From: WTFY01 sp011523795
GTDB taxonomy: Bacteria > Pseudomonadota > Gammaproteobacteria > UBA4575
Assembly: GCA_965207475.1 (NCBI GenBank)
Contig: OZ242278.1
Location: 1,550,001-1,614,000 of the forward strand
Length of the DNA: 64,000 nt
Direction of reading: 5' to 3'
The translations under genes and the position numbers were made by a program. This document shows, piece by piece, positions 9,398 through 18,240 of the stretch. Numbering within the stretch: the stretch's first letter is position 1; each line of letters begins with the position of its first letter. The notes beneath the pieces are model-generated. The model did no database searches, had not been told where the DNA came from, and saw only the letters and a program-made list of their open reading frames with translations.

Positions 9398-9625
9398 TCA
9401 GGCACGTGAATCGATGTACTTGGCCAAGTCCCGCAGGCTCTGAAATTGCGAGAAGTCTTCGGGTGGAATTGCGACATTGAACTGTTGGCCAGCGAGCTTG
9501 ATGAATGCAACTGCATCCACCGAGGAAACTCCCGAATCGCTGAACTTGATATCCAGGTCAGGCTCCCTACCGGTATCCAGGTTTTCTTGGACAAGTTTTT
9601 TGAGGCGGTCTTCTGTTGATGACAT
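9398..9625 (-). CDS. Free-standing acyl carrier protein
   Basis: A 75-residue carrier protein. The attachment serine is probably Ser 35 in DSGVSSVDAV, where the residue before it is Ser instead of the usual Asp. The start at 9625 is chosen because AGGAG lies ten bases upstream; the frame stays open further upstream but without family similarity. It is the first gene of the minus-strand group with the PPTase and hydrolase. The terminal PKS module lacks its own ACP, so this protein could serve it in trans. That is inference; it might also belong to another acyl pathway. Confidence 0.82.
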   Translation of the reverse strand: MSSTEDRLKKLVQENLDTGREPDLDIKFSDSGVSSVDAVAFIKLAGQQFNVAIPPEDFSQFQSLRDLAKYIDSRA

Positions 9626-10078
9626 GAGTGATAATCTCCTGAAGATTGTTATTGGTATGAACGCAGTCGCTCTGTCAGGCAAGGTAGATTTAACGATGTC
9701 AGACAGAATATTTCGGGTCACCCCCGCTCAGGGTGTCATCAAGAAGCCCTTTGCAGCGGAAGGACCGTGGTCGTGTCTGCGCCAATCACCGGCTACCCTG
9801 TACGTCCCGGTGCCCGGGAACTTCCGTGGGGCATCGGGAGGATATGCGGAGCAGCCTTGCCGGTGCCATGACTTGCAGGGTGCATTCCCTTACAATGACT
9901 TTACTGAAAACCAGCCTTTGCTGGAACAATCCGTCTGTGCTGAGCGATGGAACCCCGGAGCCTGTATGCCTGTGTCTGGAAATAAGGAAAGTGGTCGAAC
10001 CGGATCGGATGGCGGTTTGACCGGAAAGCCTGTTGCGCGCTGTACGCTGGCTGGTTTCTGCACTTCTATTCAGGGACC
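9626..10078 (+). other. 453-base non-coding gap between the ACP and PBP1A genes
   Basis: No frame here looks like a real gene. The gap must hold the promoters for the ACP group (leftward) and PBP1A (rightward). A TACAAT at about 9891-9896 could be a -10 box, but no good -35 lies at standard spacing. No tRNA-like or terminator-like structure was seen. The gap marks the border between the PKS locus and housekeeping genes. Confidence 0.5.
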
Positions 10079-12538
10079 ATGTCCATTTTCCTGAAGCTCC
10101 TGCGACTCGGACTTGCTTGTATATTCGGGGCCTTTCTCATCGCCATCGCTGCGGTGCTGGGGACCTATGCCTACCTGGCTCCTTCCCTGCCCGGGGTCGC
10201 CGTGCTCAGGGACGTGGAGTTCCAGGTGCCGCTCAAGGTTTACAGCCGTGACGGCAAGCTGATCGCGGTCTATGGCGAACAGCGCCGTGAGCCGCTGGAA
10301 ATTGACGCGATGCCCGGCGAACTGGTCCAGGCGTTCCTGGCGGCAGAGGACGACCGGTTCTACCAGCACCTGGGGGTGGATTACCAGGGTCTTGCGCGCG
10401 CGGCCATGAATGTGCTGCTTACCGGGGAGAAGCGCCAGGGTGGAAGTACGGTCACCATGCAGCTGGCAAGGAACTTCTTTCTCGGTAACGAGCGCACCTA
10501 CACCCGCAAGCTCAGGGAAATCTTCCTGGCCCTTCGCATCGAGCATGAATTTGACAAGAACGAGATCCTCGAGCTTTACCTGAACAAGATCTACCTGGGC
10601 AACCGCGCCTACGGGGTCGGAGCGGCTGCGGAAGTCTATTACGGGAAGCAGGTCCACGAACTGAACCTGGCACAGATCGCAATGATCGCAGGCTTGCCCA
10701 AGGCCCCTTCACGTTTCAATCCCATCATCAATCCGGAGCGGGCCACGCTGCGCCGCAACTACGTGCTGGGCAGGATGCATGAACTGGGCCTCATCGATGA
10801 GGCCACCTACCGGAGCATGTTCGGGGCGCCGGTTACCGCATCGCTGCACTACCCCGATGTGGAGGTGGATGCGCCGTATGTCGGCGAGATGGCCAGGTCG
10901 CAGATGGTCGAGACCTACGGTAACGACGCCTATAAAAAAGGGTACCGCGTCTATACGACCGTCAACAGTGAACTTCAACAGCAGGCGCAGCAGGCGTTGC
11001 AAAACGGGCTGCATGCCTATGACCGGCGTCATGGCTACCGGGGTGCGGAATCCCGCGTTGAATTTGCGTACCGGGACGATGGGAGCCCCGACCAGGTGGA
11101 GCTGGATCAGGCACTGGAAGGGATACGTGACACGGGCGGTCAGCAAGCGGCGGTGGTGACCCGCATCGAATCCAGCGAACTGGAAGTGTACCTGGGTGAC
11201 GGGCAGTTCACGCGCCTGTCCATCGAGCAGGCCAAGTGGGCCAGGCCCTATGTGAGCGAGAATTCCAGGGGCAAGGCCCCGGAGGACTTTGGTGGCATGT
11301 TTGGTTTGGGCGATGTCATCCGGGTCACGCGCACCGGTGCCGGCACCTGGACCCTGAGCCAGGTTCCGGAGGCGGAAGGTGCCTTCATTGCCATGGATCC
11401 CCAGAACGGCAGCGTGCTGGCACTCACCGGCGGGTATGATTTCACGCGCAGCAAGTTCAACCGCGTGACGCAGGCGCAACGCCAGCCGGGGTCCAGTTTC
11501 AAGCCATTTATCTATTCTGCCGCACTGGAATCCGGCTACACGCCTGCCAGCATCGTTAACGATGCCCCGGTAGTTTTCGAGGACGCCGGCCTGGAGGACA
11601 GCTGGCGGCCCAAGAATTACAGCGGCAAGTTTTTCGGACCCACACGTCTGCGCGAGGCCCTGTTCAGGTCCCGCAACCTGGTTTCGATCCGCGTGCTTCG
11701 GGAAGTGGGAACCCGCTACGCCATAGAGCACATCGCACGGTTCGGATTCGATACCGGGCGTCTGCCAAGAAACCTGAGCCTGGCCCTGGGCTCGGGTTCC
11801 GTGACGCCTTACGAGATGGCCCGGGGCTATTCCGTATTTGCAAATGGCGGATACTACGTCGAACCGTATGTCATCGAACGGATCGAGGACATCCGGGGAC
11901 AGGTCCTGTTTCGTTCACGGCCGATGACGGTGTGCGAGGAGGACTGCCTGGACCTGCAGCAGCAAATGCGTACCGGCGAACAGGAGATCCTGGGTCCGGC
12001 AGGGCTGTCGGCTCCCGGGATCCACATGGCCCAGCAGGTACTGTCCCGGGATAATGCCTACCAGATGGTGAGCTTGATGCGTGACGTGGTCCAGCGCGGC
12101 ACCGCGCGCAAGGCCCGTCAGCTGGGGCGCGCCGATCTGGCCGGGAAAACCGGCACGACCAATGATCAGCGGGATGCCTGGTTCTGCGGGTTCAATGGCG
12201 ATATAGTGGCCGTTGCATGGGTGGGTTTCGATGCGTTCCGGCCACTCGGGAGCAGGGAAGTGGGCGGAGTTGCCGCCCTGCCTGTCTGGATGGAATTCAT
12301 GCGGTTCGCGCTGGCAGGCAGGGCGGAGAACACGCTGAAGCGCCCGCAGACCATCGTGAGCGTGCGGATCGACCCTGCCACGGGACTGCCGGTTGACGAC
12401 CAGAGCAGCGATGAGGGGATCGAAGAGACGTTTCGCGAGGGGTATGTGCCCGTGCGGAGCAAGCCTGCTGAATCCGGGGCCGCTGCGGCCCCCCTGCCGA
12501 ATGACGGAGAAACGAAGGGTCCGGAACGGATTTTTTGA
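10079..12538 (+). CDS. mrcA: Penicillin-binding protein 1A, bifunctional transglycosylase/transpeptidase
   Basis: An 819-residue class A PBP that polymerises and cross-links peptidoglycan. An N-terminal signal anchor covers residues 1-35. The glycosyltransferase family 51 domain contains EDDRFYQHLG, the GGSTVTMQLARN block and the KxxEILELYLN block. The transpeptidase domain has the SSFK nucleophile motif, SRN and KTGTT. An extra domain between the two is typical of PBP1A. The length is normal for the family. In many gammaproteobacteria this gene (also called ponA) stands back-to-back with pilM; here the PKS-associated ACP takes that place. The next gene starts 7 bases downstream. Confidence 0.96.
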   Translation: MSIFLKLLRLGLACIFGAFLIAIAAVLGTYAYLAPSLPGVAVLRDVEFQVPLKVYSRDGKLIAVYGEQRREPLEIDAMPGELVQAFLAAEDDRFYQHLGVDYQGLARAAMNVLLTGEKRQGGSTVTMQLARNFFLGNERTYTRKLREIFLALRIEHEFDKNEILELYLNKIYLGNRAYGVGAAAEVYYGKQVHELNLAQIAMIAGLPKAPSRFNPIINPERATLRRNYVLGRMHELGLIDEATYRSMFGAPVTASLHYPDVEVDAPYVGEMARSQMVETYGNDAYKKGYRVYTTVNSELQQQAQQALQNGLHAYDRRHGYRGAESRVEFAYRDDGSPDQVELDQALEGIRDTGGQQAAVVTRIESSELEVYLGDGQFTRLSIEQAKWARPYVSENSRGKAPEDFGGMFGLGDVIRVTRTGAGTWTLSQVPEAEGAFIAMDPQNGSVLALTGGYDFTRSKFNRVTQAQRQPGSSFKPFIYSAALESGYTPASIVNDAPVVFEDAGLEDSWRPKNYSGKFFGPTRLREALFRSRNLVSIRVLREVGTRYAIEHIARFGFDTGRLPRNLSLALGSGSVTPYEMARGYSVFANGGYYVEPYVIERIEDIRGQVLFRSRPMTVCEEDCLDLQQQMRTGEQEILGPAGLSAPGIHMAQQVLSRDNAYQMVSLMRDVVQRGTARKARQLGRADLAGKTGTTNDQRDAWFCGFNGDIVAVAWVGFDAFRPLGSREVGGVAALPVWMEFMRFALAGRAENTLKRPQTIVSVRIDPATGLPVDDQSSDEGIEETFREGYVPVRSKPAESGAAAAPLPNDGETKGPERIF

Positions 12539-12545
12539 ATAGGCG

Positions 12546-13178
12546 ATGCGCGCACGAAAACCAGACAGGAACCGGGAAACCCTTGCGCTGGAGGCCGCCA
12601 GGATCATCGTGGAGGAAGGCGTCAACGACTACCAGAAAGCCAAACTCAAGGCCTGTGAACGGTTGCGCGCCCTGGGGTCGCTGCCCAGCAATTCCGAGAT
12701 CGAAACGGCAGTCCAGTCTTTCATCAGGACCTTTTTGCCGGAGCATGAACGGCTGCTGTGGTGGCAGCGCAGTACTGCCTTGAGGGTGATGAGATGGCTG
12801 GAGCCTTTTTCGCCCTACCTGACCGGGCCGGTACTGGAAGGAACTGCCTGTTCCGGAACACCGATCAGTATTCACGTGTCCTGTGACTGCCTGGAGGAAG
12901 TCCTGTCCCATTTGCAGCAGTGCGTGGGGGACATCCGGATCGAGGACCGGAGATTCCGGCAAAACCGGCACGCTACCCGCTTGCCTGGACTCAGTTTTTC
13001 GTGCATGGGCCATGAAATTGAAGTCACGGTGTTCAGCCTGCGCCAGCGTCACCAGCCGCTGAAAAGCAAGACGCGAAACCACAGCATGCAGAGGATGAAT
13101 GTCAAGGCGCTCGTGAAGCTTCTGGACGAAGCCCGGCACGAAGCGATTCCGGCCTGGCGCAACCTTTCCACAAGGTAG
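12546..13178 (+). CDS. Conserved hypothetical protein
   Basis: A 210-residue soluble protein. The N-terminal 60 residues (EAARIIVEEGVNDYQKAKLKA onward) are helical. The C-terminal half looks like a mixed alpha/beta domain with FSPYLTGPVLEGTA and a later IEVTVF strand. I believe similar proteins occur across proteobacteria, with the first block (EAARxxxEEGxxDYxxAKxKA) as the most conserved part, but I know of no proven function. It follows PBP1A by 7 bases and is probably co-transcribed. Confidence 0.75.
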   Translation: MRARKPDRNRETLALEAARIIVEEGVNDYQKAKLKACERLRALGSLPSNSEIETAVQSFIRTFLPEHERLLWWQRSTALRVMRWLEPFSPYLTGPVLEGTACSGTPISIHVSCDCLEEVLSHLQQCVGDIRIEDRRFRQNRHATRLPGLSFSCMGHEIEVTVFSLRQRHQPLKSKTRNHSMQRMNVKALVKLLDEARHEAIPAWRNLSTR

Positions 13179-13220
13179 ATCCGGCTCCGCACACAGCGGA
13201 CGGTCGTGGCCAGCCCGGGT

Positions 13221-14282
13221 TCAGTGGTATGCGGGGCTGAGCTCCCTCACGGCATCGACCAGCACGGCAACCTTTCCCGGGTCCACGTACTGCTGGATTC
13301 CGTGTCCCAGGTTGAAGACGTGACCGCTGCCCTGGCCATATTGATCGAGGATCTTTTTCACTTCACTGCGTATGACCCGGTCCGGCGCATACAGTACCAC
13401 CGGGTCCAGGTTGCCCTGCAGGGCAACCCGGGTGCCGATTAGGGCACGGGCCTGGCCCAGCTCGGTGGTCCAGTCCAGTCCTACCGCATGGCACCCGGTA
13501 GTGGACAGGTTCGCGAGCCCGTTTCGCACACCCTTGCTGAACAGGATGATGGGGACCGGGTCTTCCCCCTGGTCCTGCAGAAGCCGGGTAACGATGCGCT
13601 GCATGGGATCGAGGGAGAACTTGAGATAGGCATCGTGCGCAAGCACTCCCCCCCAGGTGTCGAAGATCATGACCGCCTGGACCCCCGCGGCAATCTGTGC
13701 AGCCAGGTATGCAGCGGTGGCGGTACTCAGTATGTCCAGCAGCCGCCCGAGCATTTCCGGCTCCCTGTACAGCATGGTCTTGATCTTGCGGAAATCCCGG
13801 CTGCTCTGGCCTTCGACCATGTAGGTGGCAAGCGTCCAGGGGCTGCCGGCAAACCCGATCAGTGGCACCCGCCCGTCCAGCTCGCGAATCGTGAGCTGCA
13901 CCGCATCGCAGACATACTCGAGCCCGACCATGGGTTCAGTCTGTCCGATCCGTTCCACGTCACGCATGTTCGAGATCGGCCTTTCCAGCACCGGCCCTTC
14001 GCCCTCGTTGAAATGAAGCCCCAGCCCCATGGCGTCGGGGATGGTGAGGATGTCGGAAAAGAGGATCGCAGCGTCCAGCTCAAAGCGTTCAATGGGTTGC
14101 AGGGTGACTTCGCAAGCCAGCTCGGGGGTTTTGCACAGCTTGAGAAATCCTCCGGCACGCTTGCGGGTGGCCCGGTATTCGGGCAGGTAGCGTCCTGCCT
14201 GGCGCATGATCCACAGCGGGGTGCGCTCTACCGGCTGTCTGAGCAGTGCACGGATCAGGACATCATTCTGTAAACGGGGCAT
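13221..14282 (-). CDS. hemE: Uroporphyrinogen III decarboxylase
   Basis: A 353-residue enzyme that converts uroporphyrinogen III to coproporphyrinogen III in cytoplasmic heme synthesis. Visible are the N-terminal signature PLWIMRQAGRYLPEYR, the substrate-contact region FSDILTIPDAMGLG, and the GFAGSPWTLATYM block. The length is normal. No Shine-Dalgarno is visible before the ATG, and an extended -10 box lies only 10 bases away (see promoter entry). The gene is monocistronic and converges on the hypothetical gene. Confidence 0.97.
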   Translation of the reverse strand: MPRLQNDVLIRALLRQPVERTPLWIMRQAGRYLPEYRATRKRAGGFLKLCKTPELACEVTLQPIERFELDAAILFSDILTIPDAMGLGLHFNEGEGPVLERPISNMRDVERIGQTEPMVGLEYVCDAVQLTIRELDGRVPLIGFAGSPWTLATYMVEGQSSRDFRKIKTMLYREPEMLGRLLDILSTATAAYLAAQIAAGVQAVMIFDTWGGVLAHDAYLKFSLDPMQRIVTRLLQDQGEDPVPIILFSKGVRNGLANLSTTGCHAVGLDWTTELGQARALIGTRVALQGNLDPVVLYAPDRVIRSEVKKILDQYGQGSGHVFNLGHGIQQYVDPGKVAVLVDAVRELSPAYH

Positions 14283-14288
14283 GGCCGA

Positions 14289-14300
14289 CTGAGTATAGCA
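14289..14300 (-). promoter_or_regulatory. Extended -10 promoter of hemE
   Basis: On the minus strand TGC-TATACT (-10 hexamer at 14292-14297) is an extended -10 element. No good -35 is seen. Transcription would begin about 3 bases before the hemE ATG at 14282, so the message could be close to leaderless. Confidence 0.4.
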
Positions 14301-14367
14301 GAGGTGACCGGCACATCATGCCGGGAGCAAGCCTCCTGCCCAGGAACACTCCCTGGCCGGTGGCGGT

Positions 14368-14583
14368 TCAGTACAGACGCCTGCGCCGCAGGCTGGTGCG
14401 GGCGACGCGCTTGAGATTGCGCTTGACGGCTGCAGCGGCTTTTCGTTTGCGAACCTCGGTGGGCTTCTCGTAGAATTCACGCCGGCGCACTTCGGTAATG
14501 ATGCCTGCTTTCTCGCAGGAGCGCCGGAAACGCCTCAGGGCGAAATCGAACGGTTCGTTTTCCTTTACACGTATTCCTGGCAT
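14368..14583 (-). CDS. rpsU: 30S ribosomal protein S21
   Basis: A 71-residue, strongly basic protein of the small ribosomal subunit that acts in translation initiation. The whole S21 pattern is visible: N-terminal MPGIRVKENEPFDFALRRF and an Arg/Lys-rich tail ending RTSLRRRRLY. It stands back-to-back with tsaD, the usual arrangement in gammaproteobacteria. A clear sigma-70 promoter lies 50-80 bases upstream. Confidence 0.97.
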   Translation of the reverse strand: MPGIRVKENEPFDFALRRFRRSCEKAGIITEVRRREFYEKPTEVRKRKAAAAVKRNLKRVARTSLRRRRLY

Positions 14584-14633
14584 GGTTCGCTGTGAATTCC
14601 CGCCTGCAAATTATTCAAGTCAAAAGAAGCGGG

Positions 14634-14661
14634 ATTATACCCGCGGGTGTTCAAAATTCAA
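14634..14661 (-). promoter_or_regulatory. Sigma-70 promoter of rpsU
   Basis: On the minus strand TTGAAT (14656-14661), a 16-base spacer and TATAAT (14634-14639). The predicted leader to the rpsU ATG is about 44 bases. Confidence 0.7.
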
Positions 14662-14762
14662 ACAAAAAGTCCTGCCGGGCACGCGTGCCGGGTCACAGGC
14701 ATTCCTGAGGGGCCTGCCGTCCCGGTCCAGGTACCTGGAAGATAAGCCTTTTCGGAGCGGTA

Positions 14763-14768
14763 TATAAT
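14763..14768 (+). promoter_or_regulatory. -10 box of tsaD
   Basis: A perfect TATAAT lies 30 bases before the tsaD GTG start. The -35 region is poor, so activity may depend on other contacts. It is back-to-back with the rpsU promoter. Confidence 0.5.
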
Positions 14769-14798
14769 GGGTCTGGGGTTGGATTTGGAGTTGAGGGT

Positions 14799-15809
14799 GT
14801 GCGGGTACTGGGTATAGAAACTTCCTGTGACGAGACGGCCGCTGCGGTAATCTGCGAAAACCGGGGCTTGATGGCGCATCACCTGTACTCGCAGTGCGCG
14901 CTGCACGAGGAGTACGGCGGAGTCGTCCCGGAACTTGCCTCACGTGACCATGTTCGAAAGCTGGGCCCCCTGATCCGGCAGGTGATGGATTCTGCACGAT
15001 TGTCCCTGGCAACGGATATTGATGCCGTGGCCTATACGGCGGGACCGGGCCTGATGGGAGCGTTGATGGTCGGATCGGGAATGGGACGCAGCCTGGCCTG
15101 GGCGCTGGACAAGCCGGCCGTGGCCGTGCATCACATGGAAGCCCATCTGCTGGCACCGCTCCTGGAGGATGTCGCACCCGGCTATCCCTATGTCGCACTG
15201 CTCGTGTCCGGTGGGCATACCCTGCTGGTGGAGGTCCGTGCCGTCGCGCACTACACCCTGCTCGGCGAGAGCATCGATGACGCAGTCGGAGAGGCCTTCG
15301 ACAAGGTTGCCCAGATGCTTGGCCTCGGGTATCCGGGGGGCCCCCGGATTCAGCAGCTGGCCTTGCAGGGGAGCCCTGACCGATTTGTTTTTCCGCGGCC
15401 AATGACTGACCGTCCGAACCTCGATTTCAGTTTCAGTGGCCTGAAAACGCATGTGCTGAACACCCTCAGGGGACTGCAGGGAGTGGACGACCGGACCCGT
15501 GCGGACGTGGCCCGTGCGTTCGAGGATGCCGTGGTGGATACGCTGTGCATCAAGTCCGTGCGTGCGGTCCGGCGTACCGGGGCGAGGACCCTGGTGGTGG
15601 CTGGAGGTGTGGGCGCCAACCGGAAGCTGCGTCGCCGGCTGACCGGTGAACTCGGGGCACAGGATGTCGACGTGATCTTCCCGGCTCCCGAGTACTGCAC
15701 GGACAATGCAGCCATGGTTGCCCAGCTGGGGCTGATACGCCTGCAAAACGGTGCCAGCGAACCCCTGCAGATACGGGTCCGTCCACGCTGGTCACTGGAT
15801 GAAATCTGA
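14799..15809 (+). CDS. tsaD: tRNA N6-threonylcarbamoyladenosine transferase subunit TsaD
   Basis: A 336-residue ASKHA-fold metalloprotein that works with TsaB and TsaE to make t6A37 on ANN-decoding tRNAs. The N-terminal GIETSCDETAAA, the metal-ligand motif HHMEAH and the VSGGHTLL loop are all present. The GTG start at 14799 puts GIETSCDE at the normal distance from the N-terminus. The gene converges directly on plsY; the two stop codons are adjacent (15807-15812). Confidence 0.97.
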   Translation: MRVLGIETSCDETAAAVICENRGLMAHHLYSQCALHEEYGGVVPELASRDHVRKLGPLIRQVMDSARLSLATDIDAVAYTAGPGLMGALMVGSGMGRSLAWALDKPAVAVHHMEAHLLAPLLEDVAPGYPYVALLVSGGHTLLVEVRAVAHYTLLGESIDDAVGEAFDKVAQMLGLGYPGGPRIQQLALQGSPDRFVFPRPMTDRPNLDFSFSGLKTHVLNTLRGLQGVDDRTRADVARAFEDAVVDTLCIKSVRAVRRTGARTLVVAGGVGANRKLRRRLTGELGAQDVDVIFPAPEYCTDNAAMVAQLGLIRLQNGASEPLQIRVRPRWSLDEI

Positions 15810-16412
15810 CTAGCGCTCGCCAAGTTTTTTCTCCTTTCCCGAGGTCAGGTCACGGATGTTGCTGGCATGACGCCAGAAAACCAGGACGGTGATGACGGCC
15901 AGCACACCCGTCGTCCAGAAATCATCCCACCAGAATCGCAGCGCAAAACCCAGTGTGACGGGCGTGGCCACCAGTGCCGAAACCGATGAATAGCGGAACA
16001 GTAGGGCCACGGCCAGCCACGTGATGGCCCACAGTACTCCCAGCATCCAGTTCAGGCCCAGCAACACCCCGAATGTGGTCGCTACCCCTTTTCCGCCACG
16101 AAAGCGATGGTAGACTGGATAGACATGGCCCAGCAGCGCAGCCAGGGCTACCGCTGAAACCAGCCAGGTGCTCCCGGTCATGGCATCGGTCAGAATGACC
16201 GGTACCAGGCCTTTCAGGAGGTCACCCAGCAGCGTGACGGCGGCTGCGGTCTTGTTGCCCGCGCGCAGTACATTGGTGGCACCGGGGTTGCCGGAGCCCT
16301 CCGTGCGCGGGTCCGGCAACTGCATGGCCCTGCTGACCAGGATCGCACTGTTGACGGAGCCCAGCAGGTACGCTGCGACGATGGCTGCCACCTGGAGAAC
16401 CAGTGTACTCAT
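15810..16412 (-). CDS. plsY: Glycerol-3-phosphate acyltransferase PlsY
   Basis: A 200-residue inner-membrane protein with about five transmembrane segments. It transfers acyl groups from acyl-phosphate to glycerol-3-phosphate in phospholipid synthesis. Signature loops seen are GSGNPGATNVLR and the HRFRGGKGVAT block. The start at 16412 is fixed by the family N-terminus (short leader, then LLGSVNSA). The frame stays open far upstream, but that part is antisense to bioH and bioC. It diverges from bioH with only 11 bases between start codons, so promoters must lie inside the neighbouring coding sequences. Confidence 0.96.
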   Translation of the reverse strand: MSTLVLQVAAIVAAYLLGSVNSAILVSRAMQLPDPRTEGSGNPGATNVLRAGNKTAAAVTLLGDLLKGLVPVILTDAMTGSTWLVSAVALAALLGHVYPVYHRFRGGKGVATTFGVLLGLNWMLGVLWAITWLAVALLFRYSSVSALVATPVTLGFALRFWWDDFWTTGVLAVITVLVFWRHASNIRDLTSGKEKKLGER

Positions 16413-16423
16413 GGGGAGGAATT

Positions 16424-17194
16424 GTGCCAGAACTGCATAGCTCAAAATCCGGTCATGGCCCGAACCTCGTATTGTTGCACGGATGGGGTTCGAGTTCGAA
16501 GGTGTGGTACAGCGTTGCCCGGAGCATGACTGCAGGGTTCCGGGTGTGGTGCGTGGATTTGCCGGGACATGGTGACAGCCATGCCGTGCAGTGGGATCAC
16601 AGCCTGCAGCAGGGTGCCGAGTTGCTTGCACGGGTAATGCCGAAGATGTGCGCCGTGGTCGGCTGGTCCCTGGGCGGACTGTTCGCCCAGCTTTTCGCCC
16701 GGCAGTTTCCTCATCGTGTGAGCCGTCTGATGCTGGTTTCCAGCGCACCGCGCTTTGTCGCATCCGGGGACTGGTCGTGCGGCATGCCCCGGGAGGCGCT
16801 GTCACGTTTTTCCCGGCAGTACGCGAAGGCTCCCCGTCAGGCCCTGCAAAGGTTCTGCGCCCTTCAGGTCCTGCAGTCGGAGCATGCCCGGCGCACGCTG
16901 GGCGTGTTGAGGGCGGCCACGTCCGATCATCCCGGGAACAGGGAAAATATCGGATGGGGCCTGCAGTGGCTGGAGCGGGTTGACCTGCGTGCGCAAGCGG
17001 TTCCGGTCGGGATTCCTGTACGATTATTGCACGGGGAAGCCGACCGGGTGCTGCCCGTGGGTGTTGTGGAGGATACGGCTGCCCTCTGGCGACAGGCCGA
17101 GGTGGAGCGGGTTGCGCATGCGGGGCATGCCCCGTTTGTTTCGCATCCGGACCGGTTTCTGCAGTGGATCCATCGAAGTACTTCAGATGACTGA
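16424..17194 (+). CDS. bioH: Pimeloyl-[ACP] methyl ester carboxylesterase BioH
   Basis: A 256-residue alpha/beta hydrolase that removes the methyl group from pimeloyl-ACP methyl ester, ending the BioC-BioH route to pimeloyl-ACP for biotin. The nucleophile elbow is GWSLGG, the acid is in HGEADRVLP and the base in HAGHAPF. The N-terminal HGWGSSSKVW is typical of BioH. The GTG start at 16424 has GGAGG six bases upstream. It overlaps bioC by 8 bases, which indicates translational coupling. Confidence 0.93.
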   Translation: MPELHSSKSGHGPNLVLLHGWGSSSKVWYSVARSMTAGFRVWCVDLPGHGDSHAVQWDHSLQQGAELLARVMPKMCAVVGWSLGGLFAQLFARQFPHRVSRLMLVSSAPRFVASGDWSCGMPREALSRFSRQYAKAPRQALQRFCALQVLQSEHARRTLGVLRAATSDHPGNRENIGWGLQWLERVDLRAQAVPVGIPVRLLHGEADRVLPVGVVEDTAALWRQAEVERVAHAGHAPFVSHPDRFLQWIHRSTSDD

Positions 17195-18107
17195 ATCCCC
17201 GGACATAAAAAAACATCGCGTATGCGATGATTTTTCCAAGGCCGCACCAAGCTATGACGATGCCGCGGTGGTGCAGCACGAAGTCTGCAAGCGTGCCCTG
17301 CAGCGGGTGGACATGCTGGAGCTGAAGCCTGCAACCGTGCTGGACGTGGGCTGCGCCACGGGCCGTTGCTTGCAGGGACTCGCGTCCCGGTTTCCGCGCA
17401 GCCTGATGCTTGCCTGTGACCTGGCCATGCCAATGCTGCTGCAGCATCGGCGACAGCCTGCAGGCCCCGGACTTGCGCACCTGGTATGCTGCGATGCGGA
17501 ACAGATGCCGTTTGATGAAGGGACGGTGGACCTGCTCTTTTCCACCTCCACCTTCCAGTGGTGCACGGATTTGCCCCGTGTACTGGCGGAGTGCGGGCGC
17601 GTACTGTGCGCGGGCGGCGTGCTGCTGTTCACGACGTTCGGACCAGACACCCTGCTGCAATTGCGCCGCAGCTTTGCCAGGGTCGATGATTTGCCGCACG
17701 TGCACGAGTTCATCGACATGCACCATATCGGCGACATGATGGTCGAGGCCGGCTTTGTCGACCCGGTCGTGGACATGGAAATGATCGATATCCAGTATCC
17801 GTCCGTGCAGCAGATGCTGCGGGACCTGAAAGCTACCGGCAGCCAGGCAAAATTCGAAGCTTCCCGGTCGAAACCGCCGGGTCTGATGGGCAAGCGAAAA
17901 TTCCGGTCTCTGCTCGAGGCCTATGAAGCGTACCGCCTGGAAAACGGACGGTTTCCTGCGAGCTACGAGGTGATCTACGGGTATGCACGCAAGCCGGCCC
18001 ACCCGGGCTCCACGGCCGCCGGTCCGGGGGAAGTCAGGGTGCCGGCAAGCGGGATCAGGAGGCTCGGGGAGGTCCAGGGTTTGCGCGGCGGTACAAAAAC
18101 TGAATAA
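17187..18107 (+). CDS. bioC: Malonyl-ACP O-methyltransferase BioC
   Basis: A 306-residue SAM methyltransferase that methylates malonyl-ACP so that it can prime fatty-acid enzymes for pimelate synthesis. The SAM motif VLDVGCATG and the following CDLAMPML fit BioC, as does the N-terminal FSKAAPSYDDAAVVQ. The ATG at 17187 lies inside the bioH stop (ATGACTGA). The C-terminal 40 residues beyond YGYARKP are low-complexity and poorly conserved. No other bio genes are in the window. Confidence 0.94.
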   Translation: MTESPDIKKHRVCDDFSKAAPSYDDAAVVQHEVCKRALQRVDMLELKPATVLDVGCATGRCLQGLASRFPRSLMLACDLAMPMLLQHRRQPAGPGLAHLVCCDAEQMPFDEGTVDLLFSTSTFQWCTDLPRVLAECGRVLCAGGVLLFTTFGPDTLLQLRRSFARVDDLPHVHEFIDMHHIGDMMVEAGFVDPVVDMEMIDIQYPSVQQMLRDLKATGSQAKFEASRSKPPGLMGKRKFRSLLEAYEAYRLENGRFPASYEVIYGYARKPAHPGSTAAGPGEVRVPASGIRRLGEVQGLRGGTKTE

Positions 18108-18240
18108 TACGCACCCTGCGCTGGCCTTTGGTATCCTGCCTTCTCCGGGCCTGCAGAGATTCCGTGTCCTGCGTGGCCAGGGTACCGGGAAGGAAGGAGA
18201 GTGAATACCTGGAAATAACCATTCGGGGGATACGGGCAAA

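Noticed and set aside
10709..11731. 340-codon minus-strand open frame inside the PBP1A gene
   Set aside because: Antisense shadow of a strongly conserved gene.
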